64,000 bases of DNA, taken from the NCBI RefSeq assembly GCF_002946355.1, contig NZ_PKOZ01000001.1, positions 938,130 to 1,002,129 of the forward strand. The letters run 5' to 3'. The position numbers were made by a program, and so were the translations under genes. The notes under the pieces are model-generated. The model saw nothing but the letters and a program-made list of their open reading frames with translations, was not told the origin of the DNA and made no database searches. Shown here piece after piece: positions 28,026-37,053 of this stretch (position 1 is the stretch's first letter; every line of letters begins with the position of its first letter). This DNA is from Pradoshia eiseniae. GTDB taxonomy: Bacteria; Bacillota; Bacilli; Bacillales; Pradoshiaceae.

Positions 28026-29389
28026 AAGCACAGCAACGAGCGATTATCGCTTTATACGTGGTTTCCATGTTCATGGTTTCGATGGATGGCACGATTGTGA
28101 ATGTCATCCTGCCGGCCATCGCTGAGGATTTCGCCGTACAAGAGAAGGAAACCAATGGAATCAATATTGCCTATTTGGTCAGCGTGGCCATCAGCCTGCC
28201 GATTGCAGGCTATCTGTCAAATCGATTTGGCGTCAAGAAAATACTGCTTTCAGCCATTGCTTTATTTACGCTGGCTTCTCTTGCGTGCGGTTTGGCTTCA
28301 TCTTTAGCTGAACTCATAGCTGCCCGCATTTTGCAGGGCTTGTCAGGAGGCATTATTACACCTGTTGGCATGGCGTTGTTATTTCGCACTTTCCCCCCAG
28401 AGGAAAGAAAAAACCTGGCCCGCTCTTTAGTGCTGCCAATCGCCTTTGCCCCGGCGATTGGCCCCTTAGTTGGGGGAGTGCTTTCAGAATATATTTCTTG
28501 GCATTGGGCTTTCTTGATCAATGTGCCGATTGGAATCGTCATTGTCATGATCGGTGTATGGTCTGTAAAGGAATTTGAACGATTTCAAAGCCCCTTTGAT
28601 TTAAAGGGATATTTAATCATTTCCATTGGATTGCCTACTCTTATGTCCGCTTTAAGCACGGCAGCCTCAGAGGGGTTCACATGGAAGTTTGTCTTATTTA
28701 GTCTTTTAGGAGTCCTTTCACTATTCATGTTTTATCGGCATGAATTAACCTGCAATTCCCCTCTGATTGATATGAGTCTTTGGGAAGATCGATTGTTTAG
28801 CTCATTAAGCTTTGTAGCGATGAGCTCTATGGGAGCCTTAATGGGGATGCTTTATCTATTCCCGTTAATGTATCAGTTGACCTATTCGGCCTCCCCTTTG
28901 GAAAGCTCTCTCATAACCTTCACGGAAGCACTTGGATTGATGGCAGCCTCACGGCTTTTGCCAAAGACGTCAAGGCGGATAGGAATGAAGACAGCCATCC
29001 AAGGAGGTTTGGTGGGGACTATTGCCATTTTCAGTTTGATAATCCTATTAGGGCCAGCGGCCAATCCATGGGTTTTACGCTTTCTGATGTTTGGTATAGG
29101 ACTTTTTCTGGGCCATGCGGTCGTTGGGTCGCAAGTGAGTGCGTTTAATCATGTCACAAGCGAACAAATGGGGAAAGCGACAACACTATATAATATGATG
29201 AATAGGGTCGGAGCCGCTGTCGGGATTGCCGTTTCCGCTATAATTCTTTCCTTTTCTTCCTATTATCTAGACGAACAGCTTGCCTATAAAATGGCTTTAT
29301 CCGGGACAGTCAGCTTGCTTGGAGCAGCAGTGATATTTACCCTTATGCTGAAAACGGAATTAACTTTGCTTCAAGGAGAAAATACATGA
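28022..29389 (+). CDS. DHA2-family MFS exporter, candidate siderophore exporter
   Basis: 455 residues, about 14 hydrophobic segments. SMDGTIVNVILPAIAEDF is the DHA2/EmrB signature of helix 1, GYLSNRFGVKKILL the motif A loop, and ARILQGLSGGIITPVGMALL with IGPLVGGVLSEYISWHWAFL mark proton-coupled drug exporters. Overlaps the mbtH-like gene by ATGA. Position inside the siderophore operon suggests export of the product; B. subtilis uses the MFS protein YmfD for bacillibactin. Substrate inferred from context only. Confidence 0.88.
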   Translation: MKAQQRAIIALYVVSMFMVSMDGTIVNVILPAIAEDFAVQEKETNGINIAYLVSVAISLPIAGYLSNRFGVKKILLSAIALFTLASLACGLASSLAELIAARILQGLSGGIITPVGMALLFRTFPPEERKNLARSLVLPIAFAPAIGPLVGGVLSEYISWHWAFLINVPIGIVIVMIGVWSVKEFERFQSPFDLKGYLIISIGLPTLMSALSTAASEGFTWKFVLFSLLGVLSLFMFYRHELTCNSPLIDMSLWEDRLFSSLSFVAMSSMGALMGMLYLFPLMYQLTYSASPLESSLITFTEALGLMAASRLLPKTSRRIGMKTAIQGGLVGTIAIFSLIILLGPAANPWVLRFLMFGIGLFLGHAVVGSQVSAFNHVTSEQMGKATTLYNMMNRVGAAVGIAVSAIILSFSSYYLDEQLAYKMALSGTVSLLGAAVIFTLMLKTELTLLQGENT

Positions 29390-30057
29390 CGAGCGTGCAT
29401 ATAACTCGTATTCCGCAAATGGATGCGGGATGGCTGCCTGAGCTTATTCCGTTTCTTAACGGAAGAGTAAAGGATAAAATCAGGCGGATGAGAAGAAGGG
29501 AAGACCAGCTCAGGTCGGCAGCTGTTCATGCCATAGCGCAGATGATGCTAGCGAAACAGTTGAATGTGCACATAGCTGATCTGCACTATACCGTCAATGA
29601 ATATGGCAAGTATGGATTGGCAGGAAATCAGCTGTACTTTAATTTGTCTCATGCCGGCTGTTACGTTGCATGTGCCATTAGCCACTGTCCTGTCGGTATT
29701 GATTTAGAAGAGCGAACAAAGAGGGAGTTTAACCTTTTTTCAAGTATTTGGAGCGAGATAGAAAAGAATCAGTATGACCTGCAGGATAGGGACTGTTTTT
29801 ATTGGCTATGGACGGCAAAGGAGAGTTACATCAAGTATTTAGGCATTGGGTTGTATGCTCCTATGAAGCAAATCACGGTACTTGGTGACGGGTCTGTCAT
29901 TGATGAAGGTCGAAAAGCAAAAGCGGTAATTGAACATCTGGCACTAGATCAGAACTATACTTTTGCCGTCTGCAGTGAGCAAAAAATCAATCATATCAAT
30001 GTCATAGAGCTTGATACGATTAGAACATTTTATCAAAGGAATGATCGTCTTGAATGA
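29386..30057 (+). CDS. Sfp-type 4'-phosphopantetheinyl transferase
   Basis: 223 residues, typical for Sfp. FNLSHAGCYVACAI, PVGIDLEER and WTAKESYIKYLGIGL are the three family motifs, including the Mg-binding D and E and the KES lysine. Transfers phosphopantetheine from CoA to the carrier domains of the NRPS and the aryl carrier. Overlaps the exporter gene by ATGA and is overlapped by the next permease gene, so it is clearly part of the operon. A local Sfp makes the operon more self-sufficient than dhb in B. subtilis, where sfp lies elsewhere. Confidence 0.93.
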   Translation: MTSVHITRIPQMDAGWLPELIPFLNGRVKDKIRRMRRREDQLRSAAVHAIAQMMLAKQLNVHIADLHYTVNEYGKYGLAGNQLYFNLSHAGCYVACAISHCPVGIDLEERTKREFNLFSSIWSEIEKNQYDLQDRDCFYWLWTAKESYIKYLGIGLYAPMKQITVLGDGSVIDEGRKAKAVIEHLALDQNYTFAVCSEQKINHINVIELDTIRTFYQRNDRLE

Positions 30058-31375
30058 AATTCGTGTAGTGGATGTGATAGACTCCAGCCGTTTTAACAGG
30101 CTTCATGCGACTGTGTTGGGATGGTGCTTATGTCTTATTTTATTTGACGGCTATGATTTAGTCGTGTTTGGATCTGTCATCGGGCAATTGAAGGAAGAGT
30201 GGGGAGCGAGTACGGTTCTATTAGGGATGATTGGTTCTTTAACCTTGGTTGGCAGTTTAATAGGTTCGCTCATAGGAGGGATAACTGCTGATAAGATTGG
30301 GAGAAAGAAGGTATTGGTCGGGGCTGTTTTCCTCTTCAGTATCTTTACACTGTGGACAGGGTTGACAGATTCCATCTTCGTTTTTGCGCTTGTGAGATTT
30401 TTAGCAGGAATAGGTCTAGGTTGTCTGCCGCCGCTTCTTGTGACATTGACATCCGAATACTCCCCTAAACGAATTCGCAATTTGATGGTGGGCATTATGT
30501 TCAGCGGTTATTCAATCGGGGGAATTGCTGTTGCCATAAGTGGAATTTGGGTCATTCCTCATCTTGGCTGGCAATGGATGTTTTTCATTGGGGCTATTCC
30601 ATTTTTATTGCTGCCGCTAATGGTGAGAACAATGCCTGAGTCTATCTATTCATTGATTAAAATGCAAAAGGCTGAAGAGGCAAAACAGTTATTACACCGT
30701 TTGAATCCGAACTACATCCCTCGAGAGGATGATCACCTTATCGTTGAACAAGAGGAGGGAGCGCCTGTATCACAATTATTTAAGGAAGGGCGTTCAACTC
30801 CGACATTCTTATTTTGGACCACATGCTTTATGAGTTTGCTGCTCGTATATGGATTAAGTACATGGCTGCCGCAAATGATGATAAAGAGCGGTTACGCTCT
30901 AACCTCCAGTTTGCTGTTTCTATTAAGCTTGAATATTGGTGCTATTATCGGGTCTGTTACAGGGGGATATTTGGCAGACAGGATTGGTTCAAAAAAAGTG
31001 CTTGTCATTTTATACTCAGTTGGCGGCATTTGCTTAGTCCTGTTAGGATTCAATCCGGGCGTCTGGGTGTTGTATTTGCTGACAGCCTTTGCGGGAGCAG
31101 CATCAATCGGGGCTCAAAATTTAAATAACGCGTTTATTTCATCCTTCTATCCATCTTATATGCGCTCCACCGGATTAGGGTCTGCATTAAGTGTTGGAAG
31201 GATAGGCGCAATTATTGGCCCTTCATTGGGAGGTTATTTATTATCAGGGAAATTTCCCGCATCCATGAGCTTTCTAATCTTTGCAATACCAGCTATGCTT
31301 GCCGCTGTAACTGTTGCATCAATTCCGCTCAATAGGTCTTCGCTGATCAAGATTACGGAAAAGAGGGTCGTATGA
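30050..31375 (+). CDS. Aromatic acid:H+ symporter (AAHS) family MFS permease
   Basis: 441 residues from TTG 30050 (AAAGGA 9 bases upstream); ATG 30041 directly abuts that site and is the alternative. Twelve spans. LFDGYDLVVFGSVIGQL is the AAHS helix-1 signature (PcaK, BenK and relatives: DGxDxxxxG), and GGITADKIGRKKVLV and GGYLADRIGSKKVLV are the two motif A loops. The family imports benzoate, hydroxybenzoates and related acids, though NiaP-type members carry nicotinate. It overlaps the PPTase gene, and with no DHB-synthesis genes in the operon an aryl-acid import role is suggested. Alternatively it may export or take up a siderophore breakdown product. Confidence 0.85.
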   Translation: MNEIRVVDVIDSSRFNRLHATVLGWCLCLILFDGYDLVVFGSVIGQLKEEWGASTVLLGMIGSLTLVGSLIGSLIGGITADKIGRKKVLVGAVFLFSIFTLWTGLTDSIFVFALVRFLAGIGLGCLPPLLVTLTSEYSPKRIRNLMVGIMFSGYSIGGIAVAISGIWVIPHLGWQWMFFIGAIPFLLLPLMVRTMPESIYSLIKMQKAEEAKQLLHRLNPNYIPREDDHLIVEQEEGAPVSQLFKEGRSTPTFLFWTTCFMSLLLVYGLSTWLPQMMIKSGYALTSSLLFLLSLNIGAIIGSVTGGYLADRIGSKKVLVILYSVGGICLVLLGFNPGVWVLYLLTAFAGAASIGAQNLNNAFISSFYPSYMRSTGLGSALSVGRIGAIIGPSLGGYLLSGKFPASMSFLIFAIPAMLAAVTVASIPLNRSSLIKITEKRVV

Positions 31376-31566
31376 AACACAAGTCAAGGATAATGAAAGG
31401 CTGATTGATTGACTTCATAAGAATAATGGATTTTAGGCAGCTAAGATTATCGTGCACGGTCAGGACAAAATGTTTGTATGGCTTCGAAAACTTTCCTTTT
31501 GCTTATCCTTTTTGGACAAATATATAGTACCATTAGGATATTGTGCTATAAGAAAGGAATGACAGC

Positions 31567-32388
31567 ATGACTTACAAGATGATTGTACTAGATTTAGATG
31601 ACACTTTACTTCGAGATGACCACACGATATCACCTCGAACAAAAGAAGCCTTAATGCAGGCACAGGAAATGGGAGTTAAGGTAGTATTGGCATCTGGCCG
31701 ACCGACGTTTGGTATGCAATCTATCGCATCTGAGCTTAAACTCTCTAAATATGGAAGCTATATTCTATCCTTTAATGGCGGGAAAATCATCAATTGCGAA
31801 ACACGTGAGGAAATCTTCAGCAGCACGCTATCTCGCGATGAGGTACATGGCCTGTATGAGATCAGCCGCAGAGAAGGGGTTCATATTCATACGTATATCG
31901 ACGATGAAATCGTTACTGAGGATGATAACGAGTTTTCGAGAATTGAATCCGGGCTAATAGGATTGCCGGTGCGAGTTGTCGATAGCTTTAAGGATGCTGT
32001 GAGCGAGCCAGTCGTGAAGACCTTGATGGTTTATGAACCAGACAGATTACAAGAGGTGGAAGCAAAGCTCCAAGAAGAATTGAGTGGCCAGTTCAGCGTT
32101 ATGCGCTCTAAGCCTTATTTCTTGGAATTCACTGAGCTGGGAGTAACAAAGGGGACAAGCTTGAAACAATTGATTGATGTATGCGGCATCAAACAAGAGG
32201 AAGTCATCGCCATTGGTGATAGTTTTAATGATCAGGCGATGATAGAATTCGCAGGACTCGGGGTAGCAATGGGAAATGCACATGAAGAGATTAAGGCAAT
32301 CGCTGATTACGTGACAGATACGAATATGAATGATGGAATTGCCAAGGTAGTAGACGAGTTTATTATGAGGAAACCGGTATTGGCTTAA
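31567..32388 (+). CDS. Cof-type HAD-superfamily phosphatase
   Basis: 273 residues. DLDDTLL is motif I (nucleophile Asp), ASGRP motif II, K in VTKGTSLKQLID motif III and GDSFNDQAMIEFAG motif IV. The large C2-type cap between motifs II and III and the GVAMGNAHEEIKAIADYVT end place it with YidA/Cof sugar-phosphate phosphatases. Substrate unknown. AAAGGA precedes ATG 31567. Monocistronic, followed by a terminator. Confidence 0.9.
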   Translation: MTYKMIVLDLDDTLLRDDHTISPRTKEALMQAQEMGVKVVLASGRPTFGMQSIASELKLSKYGSYILSFNGGKIINCETREEIFSSTLSRDEVHGLYEISRREGVHIHTYIDDEIVTEDDNEFSRIESGLIGLPVRVVDSFKDAVSEPVVKTLMVYEPDRLQEVEAKLQEELSGQFSVMRSKPYFLEFTELGVTKGTSLKQLIDVCGIKQEEVIAIGDSFNDQAMIEFAGLGVAMGNAHEEIKAIADYVTDTNMNDGIAKVVDEFIMRKPVLA

Positions 32389-32439
32389 TAGATAGCATGT
32401 TTCCTAGTTCAGATGTAAATAAGTGAATACGAAAAGACA

Positions 32440-32470
32440 AGATGATTCTATAAACGGAATCATCTTTTTT
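32440..32470 (+). terminator. Terminator of the HAD phosphatase gene
   Basis: AGATGATTC and GAATCATCT form a 9-bp stem with an 8-base loop, followed by T5. Array A begins 27 bases later. Confidence 0.85.
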
Positions 32471-32496
32471 AGCGTTGAATGCGTTCTTGGTGTTCC

Positions 32497-32832
32497 GAGA
32501 AAGTCCACCCTATGCCCAGGCAACATGGGTGAAGGGTGGGCAAAGGATGGGAATCGTCAGAGAAAGCCCACCCTATGCCCAGGCAACATGGGTGAAGGGT
32601 GGGCAAAGGATGGGAATCGTCAGAGAAAGCCCACCCTATGCCCAGGCAACATGGGTGAAGGGTGGGCAAAGGATGGGAATCGTCAGAGAAAGTCCACCCT
32701 ATGCCCAGGCAACAGGGGTGAAGGGTGGGCATAGGGTGGGAATCGTCAGAGAAAGCCCACGCTTTCCCCAGGCAACAAGGGCGAAGGGTGGGCATAGGGT
32801 GGACATCCCAAGAGAACTCCATCCTTTCCACA
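32497..32832. repeat. Tandem repeat array A: five 63-bp units plus a decayed sixth
   Basis: Units begin at 32497, 32560, 32623, 32686 and 32749 with an exact 63-base period; remnants of a sixth run to about 32832. Units 2 and 3 look identical, unit 1 differs by one base, and units 4 and 5 diverge. Each has CCCACCCT (or TCCACCCT) facing AGGGTGGG, an 8-bp hairpin arm pair around GCCCAGGCAACATGGGTGA. The unit lacks stop codons in several frames, so long artefactual frames occur on both strands; none has a ribosome binding site. It shares its core with array B at 47438. It lies in the 5' region of the aminotransferase operon. Confidence 0.93.
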
Positions 32833-32937
32833 TCCACACGCACCCCAATCCAACAAAACAAACCCATTCTCCATGAACCTCGGTCTTTCCCCCGCCATTC
32901 CTGCATAAAATTAGGATGGGGAGATGGGGGTGTACAA

Positions 32938-34290
32938 GTGAAGGATTATGTGTTTCATCGGGATTTAACGAAAACGTACCCAATCATCACGCATGGCAAA
33001 GGTGTTTATCTTTATGGGGAAGACGGAAAGCGGTATTTGGATGGATGCTCAGGTGCGGTAGCGGCCAATTTGGGGCATGGCGATAAGAGGATTGCAGAGG
33101 CAATGGCCTTGCAGGCAGAAAAGGCGGCTTTTGTTCATACAATGCGTTTTGAGACGCCTGTTTTACATAAGCTGGCGGAGAAAATTGGGAAGCTGGCACC
33201 GGGTTCACTGAACAGGGTGTATTTTACATGCGGGGGTTCAGAGGCGAATGAAAGTGCGATTAAGCTTTCACGTCAATATTTCCGAAATCGGGGCGAGCCT
33301 GAAAAGCAGGTGGTGATTGGCAGGTGGCTATCCTATCATGGCAATACGATCGGGTCTTTATCAGCAGGAGGCGATATCAAGAGAAGGCAGCCATATAACG
33401 GATATTTGCTGCCTTTTCAGCATGTGTCGGCCCCGCATTGTCTCCACTGCCCGTTTAACAGGGAAGAGAGTGATTGTGAGACCAAGAAGGATTGGTCGTG
33501 TGTGGCGGAATTGGAGCGGCTTATTTTAGAAATTGGCCCGAGCCAAGTATCTGCCTTTATCGCGGAACCTTTCACTGGAAGTCAAGCGGGCGCTGTTCCT
33601 CCGCCAAAGTCTTATTTTCGAGAGGTTCGGGCGCTTTGCGATCGATATGATGTGCTTTTAATAATAGATGAGGTAATGACAGGCTTCTGCAGGACTGGTG
33701 CGCATTTTGCGATTGAGCATTATGGCGTTGAGCCTGATATCATCACATTTGGGAAGGGTGTTTCAGGCGGCTATTCTGCTCTTGGCGGAATGATTGTGCA
33801 TGACAAAATTATCGATACACTCCTGCAGTATGGTGATGGGAAATTTGTCCATGGCTATACGTACAGCGGTCATCCTGTTACTGTTGCGGCCGGGCTTGCG
33901 GCTATGGATATATATGAGAGCGAGCATATTCTTAGAAATGTGAAGGGGCTTGAGGGTCACTTATTCGAGGGTCTCGACAATCTCAGGAAAAAGTATCCCT
34001 TTGTGTATGATATTCGGGGGAAAGGTCTCTTTTTTGGCATTGAGCTTGCCTCAAACCAAGATGGGCAGCCATTTCCACCCGATCTGCGAATTGCTGAGCG
34101 CTTAAATGAGAAAGCGATGGAATTGGGAGCGGTGTTTTACCCGGGTAACGGGACCGTTAATGGATATGCCGGAGATCACTTAATTATCGCTCCTCCACTT
34201 ATCATTTCAGAAAGAGAAGTAGATGAATTAATTAGCTTGCTTGATGATGCGCTAAAAGATTTGGCGGATTCCTTGAAGGAGGGCACATGA
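32938..34290 (+). CDS. Class III PLP aminotransferase (first of operon)
   Basis: 450 residues from GTG 32938, chosen because the frame upstream is repeat-derived and GGGGGTG lies about 6 bases before GTG, giving MKDYVFHRDLTKTYPIITHG, a typical N terminus. Fold type I: CGGSEANESAIKLSRQYFRN, FIAEPFTGSQAG, IDEVMTGFCRTGAHFA and the PLP lysine in ITFGKGVSGGY. Family members move amino groups between omega-amino acids or diamines and pyruvate or 2-oxoglutarate; resembles YodT/BioA-like enzymes. A short Cys-rich insertion (HCLHCPFNREESDCE) is visible. First of five tightly spaced genes. Confidence 0.9.
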   Translation: MKDYVFHRDLTKTYPIITHGKGVYLYGEDGKRYLDGCSGAVAANLGHGDKRIAEAMALQAEKAAFVHTMRFETPVLHKLAEKIGKLAPGSLNRVYFTCGGSEANESAIKLSRQYFRNRGEPEKQVVIGRWLSYHGNTIGSLSAGGDIKRRQPYNGYLLPFQHVSAPHCLHCPFNREESDCETKKDWSCVAELERLILEIGPSQVSAFIAEPFTGSQAGAVPPPKSYFREVRALCDRYDVLLIIDEVMTGFCRTGAHFAIEHYGVEPDIITFGKGVSGGYSALGGMIVHDKIIDTLLQYGDGKFVHGYTYSGHPVTVAAGLAAMDIYESEHILRNVKGLEGHLFEGLDNLRKKYPFVYDIRGKGLFFGIELASNQDGQPFPPDLRIAERLNEKAMELGAVFYPGNGTVNGYAGDHLIIAPPLIISEREVDELISLLDDALKDLADSLKEGT

Positions 34291-34291
34291 T

Positions 34292-35575
34292 ATGAAACAT
34301 GCAGAAACAGCATATTTGCAGGGGTTGGCGAAGAAGCATATTTCTCCAGTAAGCACGAGGGTTACGGATTTAGTGATAAAGCGGGCAAAAGGGGCGCGTT
34401 TCTGGACAACTGATGGAAGAGAATACATTGATTTTGTGTCAGGTGTAGCCTCCAATGGATTAGGGCATGCCCATGACTCCATGGTGAAAGCCATCCAGGA
34501 ACAGGCAGAGAACCTCATCCATTTTGGCTTGAATTATGGCTATTACGAGTCAGTCGTTAAGCTTTCTGAGAAGATTGCCCAAATTGCCCCGGGAAACCTT
34601 GATACAATTTTTTTCTCCAATTCAGGCGGGGAAGCGATTGATGGGGCATTGAAAATGGCGCGTGCCGTGACGGGTAGACCAGGTATTATCGCTTTTGACG
34701 GCTCCTTTCATGGAAGAACATTAGGTGCGACTTCAGTGACCGGATCGAGCAGCAAATATCGGACCTCCTATGAGCCATTATTAGGGGAGATTTATCATGC
34801 GACTTATCCATACCCTGGGCTTTTAAAAGAAAATGCCCCTAAAAACATGATGAGATATAGTCTTTCACAAATTGAATCATTATTTGAGCTTAGAATCGCT
34901 CCAGAACGGGTAGCAGCGATATTAATTGAGCCTGTGATGGGTGAGGGCGGATATTATCCGGCTCCGAATGAATTCTTGCAGGAGCTGAGGAAAATAGCCG
35001 ACCAATATGGGATTCTCCTTATATTTGATGAGGTGCAAACAGGCTTTGGCCGAACAGGGAAGATGTTTGCATCCGAGCATTCAGGGGTCATCCCAGATAT
35101 CCTTGTTCTTGCTAAAGCATTATCTGGAGGAATGCCTCTAGGGGCAATCGTAGCAAGCCGCGAGCTGCATGAGAAATGGCCGACAGGCGCTCATGGATCT
35201 ACATTTGGGGGAAATCCGGTATCCTGTGCAGCTGCCCTTGCCAGTATTAACGTGATTGAGACGGAGAATTTGGTGAAACGAAGTGAGTGGCTTGGCAAAA
35301 AAATCGTACAAAGGCTTAAGGAAAATTTGCGGAAGTATCGGGATATTAAAGATATTCGGGGCGTCGGAATGATGATCGGCATTGAATTTCAGCCTGAGGT
35401 GGCTGCCCAAATTGTGCCGGCTATCAAGGCAAGATGCCTTGAGAAGCATTTGCTGATCATGAGCTGCGGGGTTAATGGGCAGACGATTCGTCTAATGCTT
35501 CCATTGAATATAAAGGAAGAAGATATGGATATTGGTTTATCCATTCTTGAAAATGCCATCGGCGAACTGATTTAA
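34292..35575 (+). CDS. Class III PLP aminotransferase (GabT/ArgD-like)
   Basis: 427 residues, one base after the preceding stop. FFSNSGGEAIDGALKMARAV, FDGSFHGRTLGATSVTGS, IEPVMGEGGYYPAP, FDEVQTGFGRTG and the PLP lysine in VLAKALSGGMPLGA are all intact. It belongs to the GABA/acetylornithine-type branch and is only distantly similar to its upstream neighbour, so this is not a simple recent duplication. Paired with the aldehyde dehydrogenase below it could turn an omega-amine into a semialdehyde for oxidation. Exact substrate unknown. Confidence 0.9.
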   Translation: MKHAETAYLQGLAKKHISPVSTRVTDLVIKRAKGARFWTTDGREYIDFVSGVASNGLGHAHDSMVKAIQEQAENLIHFGLNYGYYESVVKLSEKIAQIAPGNLDTIFFSNSGGEAIDGALKMARAVTGRPGIIAFDGSFHGRTLGATSVTGSSSKYRTSYEPLLGEIYHATYPYPGLLKENAPKNMMRYSLSQIESLFELRIAPERVAAILIEPVMGEGGYYPAPNEFLQELRKIADQYGILLIFDEVQTGFGRTGKMFASEHSGVIPDILVLAKALSGGMPLGAIVASRELHEKWPTGAHGSTFGGNPVSCAAALASINVIETENLVKRSEWLGKKIVQRLKENLRKYRDIKDIRGVGMMIGIEFQPEVAAQIVPAIKARCLEKHLLIMSCGVNGQTIRLMLPLNIKEEDMDIGLSILENAIGELI

Positions 35576-35587
35576 GGAGGTGCGGAT

Positions 35588-37030
35588 TTGAGCGCAATCA
35601 AGCAAAAGCTATTTATCAACGGGCAGTGGGAGAGCAAATTGGATCAACGATTCTTAGAAAGCATCAATCCGGCCAATAAAGATGTGGTCGGGTATTATGC
35701 GAGTGCGGACGAAGTGCAGGTTAATCATGCTGTTGAGTCAGCCCATGCAGCTTATTCTGAATGGAAAAGGACACCCGCTCCTGTAAGGGCATCCTACCTC
35801 TACAAAGCAGCGGAAATTTGTGCAGGACGAAAAGAAGAGCTTGCGATGATTATGACAAAGGAAATGGGCAAGGTTCTGGCGGAAACGCTCGGTGAAGTGA
35901 ATGTCGTCATTGAAACATGCAAATATATGGCAGCTGAGGGGCGGCGCATGTTCGGAGAAACAGTCCCCTCCGGAATGCCGAATTGTGACATCACGATGGT
36001 ACGTGAACCTCTCGGTGTCATTGCTTGTATCACTCCGTGGAATTTCCCGGTAGCGCTAGCATCATATAAAATTTGTGCCGCTATCATAAGCGGAAATGCC
36101 GTTGTTTGGAAACCTGCATCAGAAACGGCTCTTTCAGCCGGGATATTAACGGAAATTTTTCAACAGGCGGGATTACCGGATGGTGTCATCAATTTAATTA
36201 CAGGGTCAGGAAGCAAGGTTGGTAAACAATTGGCGAGCCATCCTCAGGTGGCGGCAATATCTTTTACCGGATCAACGGAAGTTGGGAAAGACCTTTCAAT
36301 CGAGGCCGCCAGACAGATGAAAAAAATCTCGATGGAGCTTGGCGGGAAGAATGCGGCGATAGTGCTTCAGGATGCCGATTTGACAAAGGCAGCGGATTGT
36401 ATTGTGCGCGCCGCTTTCTCGACAACTGGCCAGAAATGCACAGCAACAAGCCGCGTCATCGTTGAAAGAGATGTTAAACAAGACCTTTTGGATTTGGTCG
36501 TTCAAAAAACCAAAGGCTTAAAAATAGGGAATGGCATGAAATCAGGGATTGAAGTGGGACCATTAGTGAATGAACAGCAGTTTCATATTGTTCAATCCTA
36601 TGTGGAAGCCGCATTGACAGAGGGTGCAACGCTTGAATGCGGAGGAAAAACCATCGAAGACCAAGGCGGCTATTTTTATGAGCCGACGATTCTGAGCAAT
36701 GTAAAACCTGAGCATAAAGTTGCTAAAGAGGAAATATTCGGTCCCGTTTTGGCCTTTATTGAGGCTGAGGATTATGAGGATGCCATAAAAATCAACAATC
36801 AAACGGTGTATGGGCTATCCACTTCCTTGTTTACGGAAAGTCTTCATTATGCAAAACGCGGGGCGCGTGAAATAGAGAGCGGATTAGTATATGTCAATAA
36901 TGGAACGGCCAACGCGGAAATTGGTGTTGCGTTTGGCGGATGGAAGCAATCAGGGAATGGCGCGCGTGAAGTGTCCCATCACGCATTCGATAGCATGACG
37001 GAATGGAAATCCATTTATGTAACTTATTAA
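35588..37030 (+). CDS. NAD(P)-dependent aldehyde dehydrogenase
   Basis: 480 residues; TTG 35588 is supported by AAGGAGG about 8 bases upstream. TPWNFPVALASYKICAA is the cofactor motif, FTGSTEVGK the Rossmann turn, MELGGKNAAIVL holds the catalytic Glu and TTGQKCTATSRVIVE the catalytic Cys. The CTATSR context resembles 2-oxoglutarate-semialdehyde dehydrogenase (YcbD/GucD) and succinate-semialdehyde dehydrogenase. Expected to oxidise the semialdehyde made by one of the aminotransferases. Confidence 0.92.
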   Translation: MSAIKQKLFINGQWESKLDQRFLESINPANKDVVGYYASADEVQVNHAVESAHAAYSEWKRTPAPVRASYLYKAAEICAGRKEELAMIMTKEMGKVLAETLGEVNVVIETCKYMAAEGRRMFGETVPSGMPNCDITMVREPLGVIACITPWNFPVALASYKICAAIISGNAVVWKPASETALSAGILTEIFQQAGLPDGVINLITGSGSKVGKQLASHPQVAAISFTGSTEVGKDLSIEAARQMKKISMELGGKNAAIVLQDADLTKAADCIVRAAFSTTGQKCTATSRVIVERDVKQDLLDLVVQKTKGLKIGNGMKSGIEVGPLVNEQQFHIVQSYVEAALTEGATLECGGKTIEDQGGYFYEPTILSNVKPEHKVAKEEIFGPVLAFIEAEDYEDAIKINNQTVYGLSTSLFTESLHYAKRGAREIESGLVYVNNGTANAEIGVAFGGWKQSGNGAREVSHHAFDSMTEWKSIYVTY

Positions 37031-37053
37031 AGAAAGGGGGCCTTTTTAGATAA

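Noticed and set aside
27982..28164. Reverse-strand frames under the siderophore operon and other long genes
   Set aside because: They are shadows of clearly coding + strand genes without their own ribosome binding sites.
32497..32832. Possible CRISPR array
   Set aside because: The units are directly adjacent and repeat over their full length with no variable spacers, and no cas genes are near. The same applies to array B.
32423..32983. Long open frames on both strands with 21-residue repeats (for example TLCPGNMGEGWAKDG)
   Set aside because: They come from the 63-bp repeat, whose length is a multiple of 3 and which lacks stops in several frames. No ribosome binding site or recognisable protein.
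35588..37030. Specific naming of the aldehyde dehydrogenase as gabD and the second aminotransferase as gabT
   Set aside because: The families contain many substrates, and the neighbouring MlrC-like peptidase and second aminotransferase do not fit a plain GABA pathway.
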